Assembly (NCBI RefSeq): GCF_009833095.1
Contig: NZ_QRCB01000009.1
Span: 62,001 to 126,000, forward strand
From: Nitrosomonas sp. JL21
GTDB taxonomy: Bacteria > Pseudomonadota > Gammaproteobacteria > Burkholderiales > Nitrosomonadaceae
Length of the DNA: 64,000 nt
Direction: 5' to 3'
In this document: positions 46,389 through 57,817 of the stretch, one piece after another
Layout of the letters: every line of letters starts with the position of its first letter
How positions within the stretch are numbered: position 1 is the first letter of the stretch
The notes under the pieces: generated by a model
Databases searched by the model: none
Told to the model about the DNA's origin: nothing
What the model saw: the letters and a program-made list of their open reading frames with translations, nothing else
Program-made: the position numbers and the translations under genes

Positions 46389-47732
46389 TCAAATGATGCC
46401 TTGCCCCAGCATGGCATCGGCTACTTTAACGAAACCGGCAATATTGGCGCCATCCACGTAATTCACGCTACCGTCAGCTTTGGTGCCGTACTTCAGGCAG
46501 GATTTATGAATGGCGCGCATGATTTCCTGCAATCGCGCGTCGACCTCTTCGCGCGTCCATGACATCCGCATCGCATTCTGGCTCATTTCCAAGCCGGATG
46601 TCGCTACGCCACCTGCATTGCTTGCTTTGCCGGGGGCATACAATACTTTGTTATGAATGAAACATTCAACCGCTTCGGCAGTTGATGGCATGTTCGCGCC
46701 TTCGGCGACGCAGATGACGCCATTATTGACCAGCATCTTCGCATCCTCACCGGTAATCTCATTCTGCGTGGCGCACGGCAAGGCCACTTGAACAGGGACA
46801 TGCCAGGGTTTCGCGCCCGGCAGATAAGTGACATTGACACGTTTGGCGTATTCATCCAGTCGCGCATAGAGGTGATTCTTCACTTCGTTTAATATGGCCA
46901 ATTTCTCCGGCGTGAATCCAGTCTCATCAACGATGGTGCCGCTGGAATCTGACACGGTGATGACTTTGGCTCCCTGCGCCATGGCTTTCTCAACGGCAAA
47001 TTGCGCAACATTACCCGAACCGGACACGGAAACCCGCATGCCTTCGAGATAACGCCCCGCATGCTTCAATACTTCCTGAGCAAAATAAACGGTACCATAA
47101 CCAGTTGCTTCGGGCCTTATCAATGATCCGCCAAAACTCAGGCCTTTACCGGTAAACACACAATCCGCCCGATTGGACAATTTTTTCATCATGCCCGCCA
47201 TGAAGCCGACTTCACGACCCCCGACGCCGATATCACCGGCTGGAACATCAGTATCGGAACCGATATGGCGGAATAATTCGCTGATGAAAGCTTGGCAGAA
47301 ACGCATGATCTCACCCGGGCTTTTTCCTTTCGGATCAAAGTCAGACCCTCCTTTTCCACCGCCCATCGGCAATGTCGTCAATGCATTCTTGAAAGTTTGC
47401 TCAAATGCCAGGAACTTGAGAATCGACAAATTCACTGACGGATGAAATCGAATACCGCCTTTGTAAGGTCCGATCGACGAGCTGTGCTGAATTCGGTAAC
47501 CACGGTTGACTCTGACTTCGCCATGATCATCAACCCATGAAACGCGAAAAATGATGACTCGCTCCGGCTCAACCAAGCGATCCAACAACCCATGTTCGGC
47601 ATAGCGTGAATTTTCAGTGATAAAAGGCCACAAGCTCTCTATAACTTCAGTGACAGCCTGCATATATTCTGGTTGATTCGGATTGCGCTCAGCAACGTAC
47701 GCACTAAACTCCTCAAGACTCTTATATTTCAT
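46389..47732 (-). CDS. gdhA: NADP-type glutamate dehydrogenase
   Basis: 447 residues, the exact size of the hexameric GdhA type. Key blocks are PMGGGKGGSDFDPKGKS (substrate Lys), PAGDIGVGGREVGF (catalytic Asp) and VSVSGSGNVAQFAVEKA (Rossmann cofactor loop). It makes glutamate from ammonium and 2-oxoglutarate, the main ammonium assimilation route in an organism that lives on ammonia. GGGGAA lies before the ATG. A palindrome at 47790-47802 may be an operator about 60 bases upstream of the start. Confidence 0.95.
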   Translation of the reverse strand: MKYKSLEEFSAYVAERNPNQPEYMQAVTEVIESLWPFITENSRYAEHGLLDRLVEPERVIIFRVSWVDDHGEVRVNRGYRIQHSSSIGPYKGGIRFHPSVNLSILKFLAFEQTFKNALTTLPMGGGKGGSDFDPKGKSPGEIMRFCQAFISELFRHIGSDTDVPAGDIGVGGREVGFMAGMMKKLSNRADCVFTGKGLSFGGSLIRPEATGYGTVYFAQEVLKHAGRYLEGMRVSVSGSGNVAQFAVEKAMAQGAKVITVSDSSGTIVDETGFTPEKLAILNEVKNHLYARLDEYAKRVNVTYLPGAKPWHVPVQVALPCATQNEITGEDAKMLVNNGVICVAEGANMPSTAEAVECFIHNKVLYAPGKASNAGGVATSGLEMSQNAMRMSWTREEVDARLQEIMRAIHKSCLKYGTKADGSVNYVDGANIAGFVKVADAMLGQGII

Positions 47733-48131
47733 TTCATTTCCCCGGTTAGTGAAAGGTTATTTTTTGAACAGCAATTCTGCCAAATTAACGTGCAGGCTGC
47801 ACTGTATTTTTAAAAAATAAGATTTTCTTGATAAAGTTCTTTCTGAGTACGCATATCAATCGCATAATTTTTATGATATTGCTGACAAAAATCATGATGC
47901 TCACTATGGTAGTGGAAATTGACTCAACAAATAGTTGAAGAATAGCCTAAAAAAATGGCTTATTTCAGAAAATACATTGTGGGAAACTCTGGAATAGATA
48001 GAGAGCGATGGCTAGCTTCAACAAGCACCCCTTATGAATGCAGATAAATGAGCATGTTGAGACTGATTTCTACACATGCAGCCACTGCTCACGCTTTCCT
48101 AGCACTGTCATCACGACACAAGCTGAAAAAA
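47733..48131. other. gdhA upstream region with 13-base palindrome
   Basis: About 400 AT-rich bases between gdhA start and porin end. GTGCAG-G-CTGCAC at 47790-47802 is a perfect palindrome 58 bases before the gdhA start. A looser hairpin AATAGCC/GGCTTATT lies near 47942-47965. No coding frame of useful size is visible. Confidence 0.4.
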
Positions 48132-49418
48132 TTAAAACGAAAATGTGGCATCTAACGAAAATAAAAATTGATCTTTCTTTCCATCAAATGGCCTGAATGC
48201 CATATCAATTCCATCCGCTCTGTCATAACGAACATTTTTTCGAATGATGAGATTTTCTAATGACTTCCATCCAAATCTCTTTGCTGGCTTCCAATTGGCG
48301 CCCAGCGTCACGGCATAATAATCCGCTGGAGCGCTAATGAATGGAATATTACCTGCATAACTGATCCCTTTATTGTTTAACGCCGAGAGTATTCGATACG
48401 GTGAAAAAACACGCCAGCCATTCCGATCATGGAACCGTTCGGCGCGTATGCCTAAAGACAAATCGCGAAACAGGTCGTAAGTCAGGTGAGTGTTGATGCT
48501 GTACCAAGCGGCATTCTGAATGCCTCCCGGGAGATTGATTTTACTTGCCCAGCCGTGCGTATGGTGAATGACCATATGGGTTTTAGGTGTCCACCAACGT
48601 TGCAGAACCGTGCTATACATCAGCCAGGGTTCGTCGACGGCCGTAGTGCCATACGTTCCGCCAATCTGGGCTGAGGTTCTTTTATCATCGCTATTCCAGA
48701 TAATATTGAGCAATGCGCCCCAATTATCCAGATGCTTATCAAAACCGCCATCCCAACCGCCCGTGGCGCTCCCGGTCGTTGCGCCGGTTTGCACAAGCCA
48801 ATTTTTAGTGGCTGAGAAGCTCGTTAATAGGCCGGTATGCGTAAATGGCTCGCCACTATTGAGAATATAAGCGCGGGTATAAAAAAAATTATCAGGTGCG
48901 GGAACGCTTTCATAACCGATCGGCGTATAAAAATGGCCCAGTTTGATATTAAGCCCTTCTCCAAACGGAACATAAGCTTCCAAATACGCCTGCGGCAGTG
49001 CTATGCCGTAAGTGCGGGTTGAGTTGCAGCATAAATTGAGATCCCAGTTCCCCCTATTTGAGGGCTCGCCAGTATTCTCATCGAAAGCAGAAATGCCGAA
49101 AGCCTGCGCGTAGATGGCATCGGTTCCAAACAAAAAGTCAAAACGACCGCCGATATCCCACTGCCTGCCTTCTGATTCTACCGAGCGCTGTAAAAACAAA
49201 TTCAATTGATTTACCTGAAATTGATTGGCACGATCGGCAAAAGTCACTGTGCCATTGAATCCATCGGAAGGGTTGTTTGCATTATAGGTCGCTCCACCGT
49301 TAATCCAGCCACCCAGTTCCAGTCGGCTTTTCTTGAGTAAACTGGTTAAATTATTGGCATGCGCATGACTGAAATAAAACGCGCTTAACAATAGGGTGGT
49401 GATCAACATATATTTCAT
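48132..49418 (-). CDS. Outer-membrane porin (OmpL-like beta-barrel family)
   Basis: 428 residues. A signal peptide (about 1-21, HAHA-N) is followed by beta-strand patterns with alternating hydrophobic residues to a C-terminal Phe (ATFSF), the signal for outer-membrane insertion. Sequences RLELGGWINGGATYNANN and PQAYLEAYVPFGEGLNIKLGHFYTPIGYE match the BBP2/OmpL-like porin family. Substrate is not known. AAAGAGG lies before the ATG. It is divergent from the dioxygenase gene, with about 290 bases between. Confidence 0.85.
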   Translation of the reverse strand: MKYMLITTLLLSAFYFSHAHANNLTSLLKKSRLELGGWINGGATYNANNPSDGFNGTVTFADRANQFQVNQLNLFLQRSVESEGRQWDIGGRFDFLFGTDAIYAQAFGISAFDENTGEPSNRGNWDLNLCCNSTRTYGIALPQAYLEAYVPFGEGLNIKLGHFYTPIGYESVPAPDNFFYTRAYILNSGEPFTHTGLLTSFSATKNWLVQTGATTGSATGGWDGGFDKHLDNWGALLNIIWNSDDKRTSAQIGGTYGTTAVDEPWLMYSTVLQRWWTPKTHMVIHHTHGWASKINLPGGIQNAAWYSINTHLTYDLFRDLSLGIRAERFHDRNGWRVFSPYRILSALNNKGISYAGNIPFISAPADYYAVTLGANWKPAKRFGWKSLENLIIRKNVRYDRADGIDMAFRPFDGKKDQFLFSLDATFSF

Positions 49419-49706
49419 TCAGATTACCTCTTTAAAAATATCAAATTTTGGATTGCTATTGATCTGCACGAAAACGCTGATCAATTGACTGCACGAGCGA
49501 ATCGCTTCATTGCGCGGCACTCGCTGCCTCGCCTCTCGTGTTGATAGGTCTCGGCTACGTTCCGTACGCCTACCGCTTCTCTCGTTCCCGAGTTAGCTTG
49601 GATATGAAAGAATTAATTCCGCTTCACACAATCTATATCTACGAATGCTAGTTAACTTGATGAGATATCTCAACCGCGCCCGTTTTAGGGTTAAGGACCT
49701 GACGCT

Positions 49707-51334
<1,628 letters not shown>

Positions 51335-51378
51335 CCCACGAAGGTTAAGATTAATCGATACTGTCACATGGAAACTCA

Positions 51379-51933
51379 ATGACTGACCAGGATTTTAACG
51401 AAAATGACAACGAACAAGCATTATTTCATGCAGCAATGCATGATGTGATGCGGTTGCCCGCATCCAACACTGTCATTCAACGCAATTCCCCTGTTTCTCC
51501 GCTGCCCCGGAAAAAAATATCAGAGGATACAGCGGTTGTTGACGATATGCTGTCAGATCATATTTCCATTGAAATCGAAGCCGGCGATGAATGGTCATAT
51601 ACGCAACCCGGTATGTCACATCAAACACTCAAGCGTTTGCGCCGCGGTCACTGGAGAATTCAGCAAACGCTCGATCTGCATGGCTTCACGCGGGATGAGG
51701 CAAGACAGGAACTGAACATTTTTCTAACGGATTGTCTTCGAAAAAACTATCGTTGCGTGCGAGTCATCCATGGCAAAGGGTTAAGCTCGCAAAACCGGGA
51801 ACCGGTGTTAAAAACGCGTATCGGTAATTGGCTGATTCAGCGTACTGATGTACTCGCATTCTGCCAAGCCCGACCAGAGGAGGGTGGCAGTGGCGCGGTA
51901 GTGATTTTACTTAAGGCTGCCAGATCGTCCTGA
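51379..51933 (+). CDS. Smr-domain protein
   Basis: 184 residues. The C-terminal Smr domain (about 90-180) has LDLHGFTRDEARQEL and RVIHGKGLSS, the LDLH and HGxG motifs of the MutS2-type nuclease fold. The N-terminal part is acidic and probably disordered. Stand-alone Smr proteins (SmrA/B) cut RNA or DNA; SmrB cuts mRNA at collided ribosomes in Escherichia coli. Which type this is cannot be told from sequence. It follows trxB by 44 bases. Confidence 0.88.
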   Translation: MTDQDFNENDNEQALFHAAMHDVMRLPASNTVIQRNSPVSPLPRKKISEDTAVVDDMLSDHISIEIEAGDEWSYTQPGMSHQTLKRLRRGHWRIQQTLDLHGFTRDEARQELNIFLTDCLRKNYRCVRVIHGKGLSSQNREPVLKTRIGNWLIQRTDVLAFCQARPEEGGSGAVVILLKAARSS

Positions 51934-51943
51934 ATGGTGGCTT

Positions 51944-52315
51944 TCAAAGCGAGGTATTGGACTCGTGTGGAAAGGCTTTTTCATACTGAGTCTGACATTC
52001 GATGCACCGCTGCGCGGATGGATAGGCCAGCAACCGCTCAAATCCAATCTCGTTACCGCAATCGATACAATCGCCAAACTCCAGTTCACTCAGATATTTC
52101 ATCGACATCTCTAATTCGCGCATTTCATTGATCTGCCGATCCACCAGCGCCGTATCGATATCGTCGGGAATATTATTCAAATAATCAGTCGCATTGAAAT
52201 CTTGCGCCTCTGCCGAATGTCCCATTTCAGTATGGATTTCCTTTTGCAGATCCAGGTAGCGCCTATGCAGCGCAGCTTTCAATTGAGTAAGTTGCTCTTC
52301 AGTAAAATTTGCCAT
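51944..52315 (-). CDS. DksA/TraR-type zinc-finger protein
   Basis: 123 residues. A helical coiled-coil part (about 1-80) is followed by the zinc finger CIDCGNEIG...CIEC (about 83-108). DksA relatives insert the coiled coil into the RNA polymerase channel and modulate the stringent response. This member has the DksA-like fold with shorter length than DksA (151). The Asp-rich tip DDIDTALVDRQ differs from the DksA tip DxxDxA, so activity could differ. A perfect AGGAGG lies before the ATG. It converges on the Smr gene. Confidence 0.85.
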   Translation of the reverse strand: MANFTEEQLTQLKAALHRRYLDLQKEIHTEMGHSAEAQDFNATDYLNNIPDDIDTALVDRQINEMRELEMSMKYLSELEFGDCIDCGNEIGFERLLAYPSAQRCIECQTQYEKAFPHESNTSL

Positions 52316-52413
52316 ATTAAACCTCCTCTAGGCATGATGTCCCGCAATGCGGGCCGAGACTGCCGATTGTCTTTTGATGAAAATCAAGAAAGCATGTTAC
52401 GACAGTCATATGG

Positions 52414-52950
52414 TTAGGCCATACGCAAGTGCTTCAAGTCTTCAATCACTTCCGCAGAATTACGCGCTGCACTTGCCGATAGATACAGCCGGGCAATTTT
52501 TCCTTGCGGATCGATCAAGAACGTATTACGTTTAGCAAATTTGACGACCCCGAGATTGATCAAGGAATGATAGTCTGCCGCAACTTCTCCTGTGGTATCG
52601 GCCAATAACGGAAATTGCAAATGAAATTTTTTTGCAAAATCCGCATGACTACTGGTGTCATCCACACTGACACCGACTACTTCCGCCCCCAAATTCACCA
52701 ATTCCTGCAATCCGTCTCGAAAAGCGCACGCTTGCTTTGTGCAGCCCGGCGTGTCGTCTTTCGGATAAAAATACAATGCCAGCCATTTGCCTCGAAAATC
52801 AGCCAGGCTCTGAATTTTTCCATGCTGATCAGTCAATGAGAAATCCGGCGCCGATTGACCCACTTTCAATGAAGCTTTCTGTCTGGAAAAATACCAGAAC
52901 ATGAACCCCAATGTCATTACCGCCAAGAGAATGGTCAACTCTTCCATCAT
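52414..52950 (-). CDS. BCP-type peroxiredoxin, membrane-anchored
   Basis: 178 residues. One N-terminal hydrophobic helix (about 3-23) anchors a peroxiredoxin domain. DDTPGCTKQACAFRD holds the peroxidatic Cys and a second Cys five residues later, the pattern of bacterioferritin-comigratory proteins. It reduces hydroperoxides with thioredoxin help. The membrane anchor is less usual and suggests protection of the cytoplasmic membrane or the periplasm. AAGGA lies before the first ATG. It is transcribed toward the DksA-like gene. Confidence 0.85.
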   Translation of the reverse strand: MMEELTILLAVMTLGFMFWYFSRQKASLKVGQSAPDFSLTDQHGKIQSLADFRGKWLALYFYPKDDTPGCTKQACAFRDGLQELVNLGAEVVGVSVDDTSSHADFAKKFHLQFPLLADTTGEVAADYHSLINLGVVKFAKRNTFLIDPQGKIARLYLSASAARNSAEVIEDLKHLRMA

Positions 52951-53673
52951 GCTTACACGTCCTTTTTATTTCATGAATATCCTAACCATGCAATCTAATC
53001 ACACAACAGCCAGCGCTGGAGAAATCTGGTGAATGTATCTGCTAAGCTTTTCTTTCATAGCTGCATATTTTCCCGAACCCTATATGGGATAGTAGTCAAA
53101 TAGACTCTCTATCCTAATCATTCACGCCATCAGCACTAATCTTCAAGACCTTACTCATCCATTAAAGTTTCAACAACCACTTGTATTTAAACCAAATATC
53201 TGAATCGACTCTGAAAAATGTCTCTCATCGTTATCTTGGTTGCGATTGAATTTAAAATTTTTTCTAATTTATGATGAGAATAATATATATTAATAGAAGT
53301 TCTGATCAGTAGGCTGAAACAAAGGTTGAGGTTGTTTTTCCCAAGAAAAATTGCGACAAATGTAGCAACCGTTTCTTCAGATTTCTGACGCCAACAGCTC
53401 GCAAGAATGGCGCCGCACTCCACTCATATGTTAACCCAGGCAATGAACTGGAGCACAACGTTTAAACTTGATTGAGCCAATCAGCAGCATATCACTCTGA
53501 TGCATATTTCAGCGGGAAATACTGTTCTGCTGCACGATTCCAGTTGCATTTAGTGACAAAATGATCAAAGTCAAGTTATTTCTTGACTTTGTCACAGCAT
53601 GTTACAAACCAAACATCCATCAATACAATCATGTACTTGCAGTATCTTTATCTTCATTTGAAAAGGGGTATCA
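52951..53673. other. Long intergenic region with palindrome, no recognised gene
   Basis: About 720 AT-rich bases. A minus frame at 53187-53423 has no family resemblance and no ribosome site, so it is not accepted. The clearest structure is the perfect stem CAAAGTCAAG/CTTGACTTTG at 53566-53591 before the unknown gene. The region has no tRNA or riboswitch shape that I recognise. Confidence 0.45.
53566..53591. promoter_or_regulatory. 10-base perfect inverted repeat, possible operator
   Basis: CAAAGTCAAG (53566-53575), loop TTATTT, CTTGACTTTG (53582-53591). There is no T run after it, so it is not a usual terminator. It lies about 80 bases before the ATG at 53674 and would fit an operator or a leader hairpin for that gene. 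GTGAC repeats flank it on each side. Confidence 0.45.
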
Positions 53674-54408
53674 ATGGCCACAGGACAAGAAGTTTTGGCA
53701 CACTATCAAATCACCATCGATCAGGCCCAACAATTTATTCTGGCAAATATCAAACAACCTGATGTTATTTTTGATACTGCAGAAGATTTTGGCATCACCA
53801 CTCAACACCTCAGCGACATCACTGGATACTCAACAAACATTATCAGCGGCTTTTTTGGTTCTTTTGGGCTGGATACCGTAGAGCTTGACGACATCCGCAT
53901 CTTGTTCAACTCAGAATTAGACAATGGGTTTAGTCTCATTGGGTTCAATAATCGCAGCGATGTGTTATCGACTGTTTCACTCAGCAGCTTGGTAAAAGCT
54001 GATGTTGAAATTTCGGATTACAGCGATTTTTTCAAGCCTGTATTCAGTTATCAAACAGACGATGGTCTGTATACGCCTGATGAACTCGGTGTTCCGGGCA
54101 ATAGCGTTCCTGCAACCGAGGCAAGCATCGAGTCTCTGGTATATGGCACCTTGATCAAGGTTTACGCTGGGCTTGATGATTCCGAATTAACCGTACTCAA
54201 AGACTTTTCCCATAACGCCGCCAATATCGATGAGTATCGAGCGCTACTTACAGACGCTTTGGGTGATCCGGCAATCCGCAGCGATGAGGAATTAGCCAAT
54301 CTGATCGCAGATGAAACTGTAGCGCTGATTAATGAATTCTGGTATGGCGATGTCATGGTGAATGGAACTCTTGACCTGAGCCTATTAGGGTTAGCTGGCA
54401 TTGCCTGA
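53674..54408 (+). CDS. Unrecognised 244-residue acidic protein
   Basis: 244 residues, acidic, no classical signal peptide and no membrane helix. The N-terminal half (ITIDQAQQFILANI, DTAEDFGITTQHLSDITGY) reads like a short domain seen in secreted proteins of related ammonia oxidisers, which I recall only vaguely. The end is rich in Leu/Gly (LDLSLLGLAGIA), which could be a type I secretion signal; this is inference. Only one or no Cys, typical of exported proteins. AAAGGGG lies upstream of the ATG. Lies alone after a 720-base gap, and the palindrome at 53566-53591 precedes it. Confidence 0.65.
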   Translation: MATGQEVLAHYQITIDQAQQFILANIKQPDVIFDTAEDFGITTQHLSDITGYSTNIISGFFGSFGLDTVELDDIRILFNSELDNGFSLIGFNNRSDVLSTVSLSSLVKADVEISDYSDFFKPVFSYQTDDGLYTPDELGVPGNSVPATEASIESLVYGTLIKVYAGLDDSELTVLKDFSHNAANIDEYRALLTDALGDPAIRSDEELANLIADETVALINEFWYGDVMVNGTLDLSLLGLAGIA

Positions 54409-54503
54409 GGGTATGCTATTCATTTGATTCCATTGAAGCACCTTATTTCTGTATTCACGGCAATCATCTCAAGCAGGATAAACCTCGGGTCAACTCAGGA
54501 TTT

Positions 54504-55397
54504 TCAGCTCAGCAATCGTTGATAAAATGCCAGCCGCTTGGGATGAATTTTTCCTTGCTGCGCAGCTTGCACGACGGCACAACCCGGTTCTTGACGATGC
54601 CGGCAGTTACTGAATTTACATTGGCCTATGTAAGGATGGAACTCGATGAATCCCCACATCACTTCTTCAGCTTTAATGTGATTCAATCCAAACTCCTGAA
54701 ATCCGGGAGAATCAATAATTGCGCTGGTTGCATCCATACGATAAAGCTGTGAGTGGGTAGTCGTGTGGCAGCCGGAATCCAGCGCCACCGAGATGTCTGC
54801 CGTGGCTCGCTCGGCATGCGGAATCAATGCATTCAGCAATGTGGATTTTCCCATGCCGGATTGACCCGCCAATACACTCAGGTGCCCAGCCAGATAAGGA
54901 TGTAATGCCGAAATATCACTCAAGGCGCTGAGCTGGAGTACCGGATACCCGAGATCCTGATAAAGAGCAAGCGTTTTCATGGCTGCTTGCGTCGGTTCGG
55001 CGAGATCGGCTTTATTCAGGACGATCAACACCGCAATGTGAGCGCTTTCCACAGCGACCAGACAACGATTGATCAATTCTTCGCTGAAACTGGGAACGGC
55101 TGCAAGCACGATAATGACTTGGGTTACATTTGCAGCGATGATTTTCTCCTTGAAAGCATCACTGCGGTATAACAGCGAAGTGCGCGGATGGATTGTCTCG
55201 ATTACGCCCTGACCGATGGTCGTTCGTTGTATTTCAACTTGATCACCGCAGGCCACTCCGCCTTTTTTGCCGCGCATCACGCATGAAACGATATCTCCGC
55301 CCTGGATTTCAACCGAGAAATGCCTGCCGAACGCAGCAATGACCTCCCCATTCAATCGGGCCGCTAATCGTTCCGGAAGTTCGGAGCGGGTGCTCAA
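54504..55397 (-). CDS. rsgA: Ribosome small-subunit GTPase RsgA
   Basis: 297 residues. An OB-fold (about 1-75) is followed by a circularly permuted GTPase: G4 LNKADL comes before G1 GQSGMGKSTLLN and G3 DSPGFQEFG. A C-terminal zinc finger (CKFSNCRHRQEPGC) closes the domain. RsgA checks 30S maturation and releases factor RbfA. The last gene of a minus-strand run M48 peptidase, phhB, rsgA, joined by ATGA overlaps. Confidence 0.95.
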   Translation of the reverse strand: MSTRSELPERLAARLNGEVIAAFGRHFSVEIQGGDIVSCVMRGKKGGVACGDQVEIQRTTIGQGVIETIHPRTSLLYRSDAFKEKIIAANVTQVIIVLAAVPSFSEELINRCLVAVESAHIAVLIVLNKADLAEPTQAAMKTLALYQDLGYPVLQLSALSDISALHPYLAGHLSVLAGQSGMGKSTLLNALIPHAERATADISVALDSGCHTTTHSQLYRMDATSAIIDSPGFQEFGLNHIKAEEVMWGFIEFHPYIGQCKFSNCRHRQEPGCAVVQAAQQGKIHPKRLAFYQRLLS

Positions 55398-55735
55398 ATG
55401 GAAAACAACTGATCTATTTTGGCCGCACAGATGAAATCATTTTCCGATAAGCCGCCGATTGCATGCGTGGTATAGGTCACCTCGCACTGACTGTAGCTCA
55501 CCTTCATATCCGGATGATGATCTTCGCGATGGGAAACCCAGGCCACCGCATTCACAAAAGCCATGGTTTGATAATAATTCTTGAAGGGATAGATTTTGCT
55601 GATGTGCTTATCCTGCAATTGCCAGCCATCGATCTGCTGCAGAAAAACAGAAATTTCGTCGCTTGACAATGGCGGCACACCGCCCTCACATGGCTTGCAC
55701 TGCTTGGAAGTCAAATCACATACGGTCGTGTTCAT
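55394..55735 (-). CDS. phhB: Pterin-4a-carbinolamine dehydratase PhhB
   Basis: 113 residues. The family core HREDHHPDMKVSYSQCEVTYTTHAIGGLSENDF gives the His residues that bind the pterin. The enzyme dehydrates 4a-hydroxytetrahydrobiopterin. Phenylalanine hydroxylase is not in the window, so its need here is not shown. Start and stop overlap neighbours by four bases (ATGA at both ends), showing a tight operon. Confidence 0.92.
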   Translation of the reverse strand: MNTTVCDLTSKQCKPCEGGVPPLSSDEISVFLQQIDGWQLQDKHISKIYPFKNYYQTMAFVNAVAWVSHREDHHPDMKVSYSQCEVTYTTHAIGGLSENDFICAAKIDQLFSI

Positions 55736-56988
55736 GCTTGCCCCTGACTTTGTAGATGAGCCACCCGGATCGAGGCGGGCGGGTGCGAGTCGTAAAAAGC
55801 CGAATGCAGCGGATCCGGCGTCAATGTTGCGGCATTATCCTGGTACAGTTTTACCAGAGCCCGAATCAAGTCATCCGCTGATGAATTTTGTGCCGCAAAA
55901 GTATCAGCTTCGAACTCGTGTTTACGCGAATAAAGGCTCGATAGCGGATGCAACAAAAACGTAAATACCGGCATCACCAAGAAAAACAGCAGCAGAGCCA
56001 TCGCTGTCGATGGTACAGCGGCGACCTCGACTCCGAGACCCTCATAAAACCAGCCCTGCTTCATCAGATAGCCCAGGATCCATAAAAAAGCCAGGCTCAT
56101 CGTAAACGAAATGATAATGCGCTTGATCACATGGCGATGTTTGAAATGTCCTAATTCATGCGCCAGCACTGCTTCAATTTCGCTCGGATTGAGGCGCGAG
56201 AGCAGCGTATCGAAAAACACGATACGCTTGGTCTTGCCAAACCCGGTGAAATACGCATTGCCGTGATTGCTACGGCGAGAACCGTCCATCACGAACAATC
56301 CGCTGGCTTTGAAACCGCATTTGTTCATCAACTGTTCAATACGCATCTTGAGCGTGTTATCTTCCAGCGGCGTAAATTTGTTGAATATCGGCGCAATCCA
56401 GGTGGGATAAATCGCCAGCACAAACAGATTGAATGCAATCCAAGCCAACCACGCATACAGCCACCAGTTATCTCCCATCTTTTCCATCAACCATAACACG
56501 GAAAATAACAAAGGCGCACCCAGCAACAGTCCCAATGCACTTTGCTTGATCAGATCAGTGAAAAACATCACCGGCGTCATCTTATTGAAGCCGTAGTGTT
56601 CCTCGATGACGAAGGTGCGGTAATAGCTCAGTGGAATTTCCGCGACGCCCATGATGAAAAATGTGCTGATGATCAACGCCATGCCATGCGCCAGCGGATC
56701 ATTCAGCCAGCCCGCCCAGAATTCACTCAACAGGTTCAGGCCGCCGCCCAACGTGAAAGCCAGCAAAAGCATTCCATGCAACACAATGCTCGGATAACCG
56801 ACAATCGTCTTGGTACAGGTGTAATTCGCAGCTTTTTGATGATCACTCAAACTGATCTGACTGGCAAACTCTTCCGGCACCTTATTCTGATGGGCGCGTA
56901 CATAACGGATGTGCCTGATGGACAACCAGAATTGAGTCAGCGTTGTGAGCGTAAATGCAATAAGAAAAACCCATGTAAATGTCTGCAT
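55732..56988 (-). CDS. M48 family membrane metallopeptidase (Ste24-like)
   Basis: 418 residues. Several membrane helices flank the zinc site HELGH in VLAHELGHFKHRH (about 277-281), with a second set of ligands in HEFEADTFAA (Glu of EADxFA). This matches CAAX-prenyl-protease-like Ste24 homologues. In bacteria they act in envelope protein quality control. It heads the run with phhB and rsgA and is divergent from orn, an arrangement common in betaproteobacteria. Confidence 0.93.
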   Translation of the reverse strand: MQTFTWVFLIAFTLTTLTQFWLSIRHIRYVRAHQNKVPEEFASQISLSDHQKAANYTCTKTIVGYPSIVLHGMLLLAFTLGGGLNLLSEFWAGWLNDPLAHGMALIISTFFIMGVAEIPLSYYRTFVIEEHYGFNKMTPVMFFTDLIKQSALGLLLGAPLLFSVLWLMEKMGDNWWLYAWLAWIAFNLFVLAIYPTWIAPIFNKFTPLEDNTLKMRIEQLMNKCGFKASGLFVMDGSRRSNHGNAYFTGFGKTKRIVFFDTLLSRLNPSEIEAVLAHELGHFKHRHVIKRIIISFTMSLAFLWILGYLMKQGWFYEGLGVEVAAVPSTAMALLLFFLVMPVFTFLLHPLSSLYSRKHEFEADTFAAQNSSADDLIRALVKLYQDNAATLTPDPLHSAFYDSHPPASIRVAHLQSQGQA

Positions 56989-57127
56989 AGTCGTTAATTA
57001 AAAAACAAAAGAATGATATCGATTAGTCACTTGTAATCCGATTCTTTTTTGTGGAGGTAGAAAAGTGACGGACTAGTGCCAATATGACACAATTAAGCAC
57101 ATTCCATTCAAAAATATCGAAATAATT

Positions 57128-57673
57128 ATGGCACAAGATAACGATAACCTCATCTGGGTCGACATGGAAATGACCGGACTCAATCCCGATACCGATCGTA
57201 TTATTGAAGTAGCTTTGGTGATCACCGATGCCCAGTTGAATACCGTAGCGGAAGGACCCGTGCTGGTTGTGCATCAACCCGACGCAGTGCTCGAGGGGAT
57301 GGATAAATGGAACAAATCGACGCACGCCAAGTCCGGGCTCATCGATAAAATAAAGGCTTCTCTCTTACATGAAGCTGAAGTCGAAGCCCAGATGATCGAA
57401 TTTCTTAAACTGCATGTGCCACCCGGCGTCTCTCCAATGTGCGGCAATTCAATTTGCCAGGATCGCCGTTTCATGGTGCGATCGATGCCACAATTGGAAA
57501 CTTATTTCCATTATCGCAATCTGGACGTCAGCACCCTGAAGGAACTGGTCAAGCGCTGGAAACCGGAAATAACTGCTGGTCTCAGTAAAGAAAGCAAGCA
57601 TCAGGCGTTGGCTGATATTTACGATTCCATCAATGAATTGAAATACTATCGCCAGCATTTCATCACGGCCTGA
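57128..57673 (+). CDS. orn: Oligoribonuclease
   Basis: 181 residues, normal for Orn. The DEDDh exonuclease fold starts with [14 protein letters not shown] (Asp and Glu) and contains [11 protein letters not shown] and the later [12 protein letters not shown] (His and Asp). It degrades 2-5 base RNA fragments and pGpG, the breakdown product of cyclic di-GMP, and is essential in many bacteria. The window also holds a diguanylate cyclase, but not next to it. Divergent from the M48 gene. Confidence 0.96.
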   Translation: MAQDNDNLIWVDMEMTGLNPDTDRIIEVALVITDAQLNTVAEGPVLVVHQPDAVLEGMDKWNKSTHAKSGLIDKIKASLLHEAEVEAQMIEFLKLHVPPGVSPMCGNSICQDRRFMVRSMPQLETYFHYRNLDVSTLKELVKRWKPEITAGLSKESKHQALADIYDSINELKYYRQHFITA

Positions 57674-57817
57674 GCTGCCATTAATGATGAAATTTACCAG
57701 TGTCACATGGAATAGCGAGCATCTCGATTTCCAGAACTTTACAGGCTATGATACCTCTAAAATTCGAAAGGAAATTTCATCTTTCATTCATCAATTATCA
57801 CACTTAGGAGAAACACG

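Noticed and set aside
49490-49610. GC-rich stretch between porin and dioxygenase
   Set aside because: Looked at for a small RNA or mobile remnant, but no stable fold, inverted ends or coding frame was found.
53187-53423. 78-codon minus frame in the long intergenic region
   Set aside because: No ribosome site, no family features, and AT-rich composition; treated as chance.
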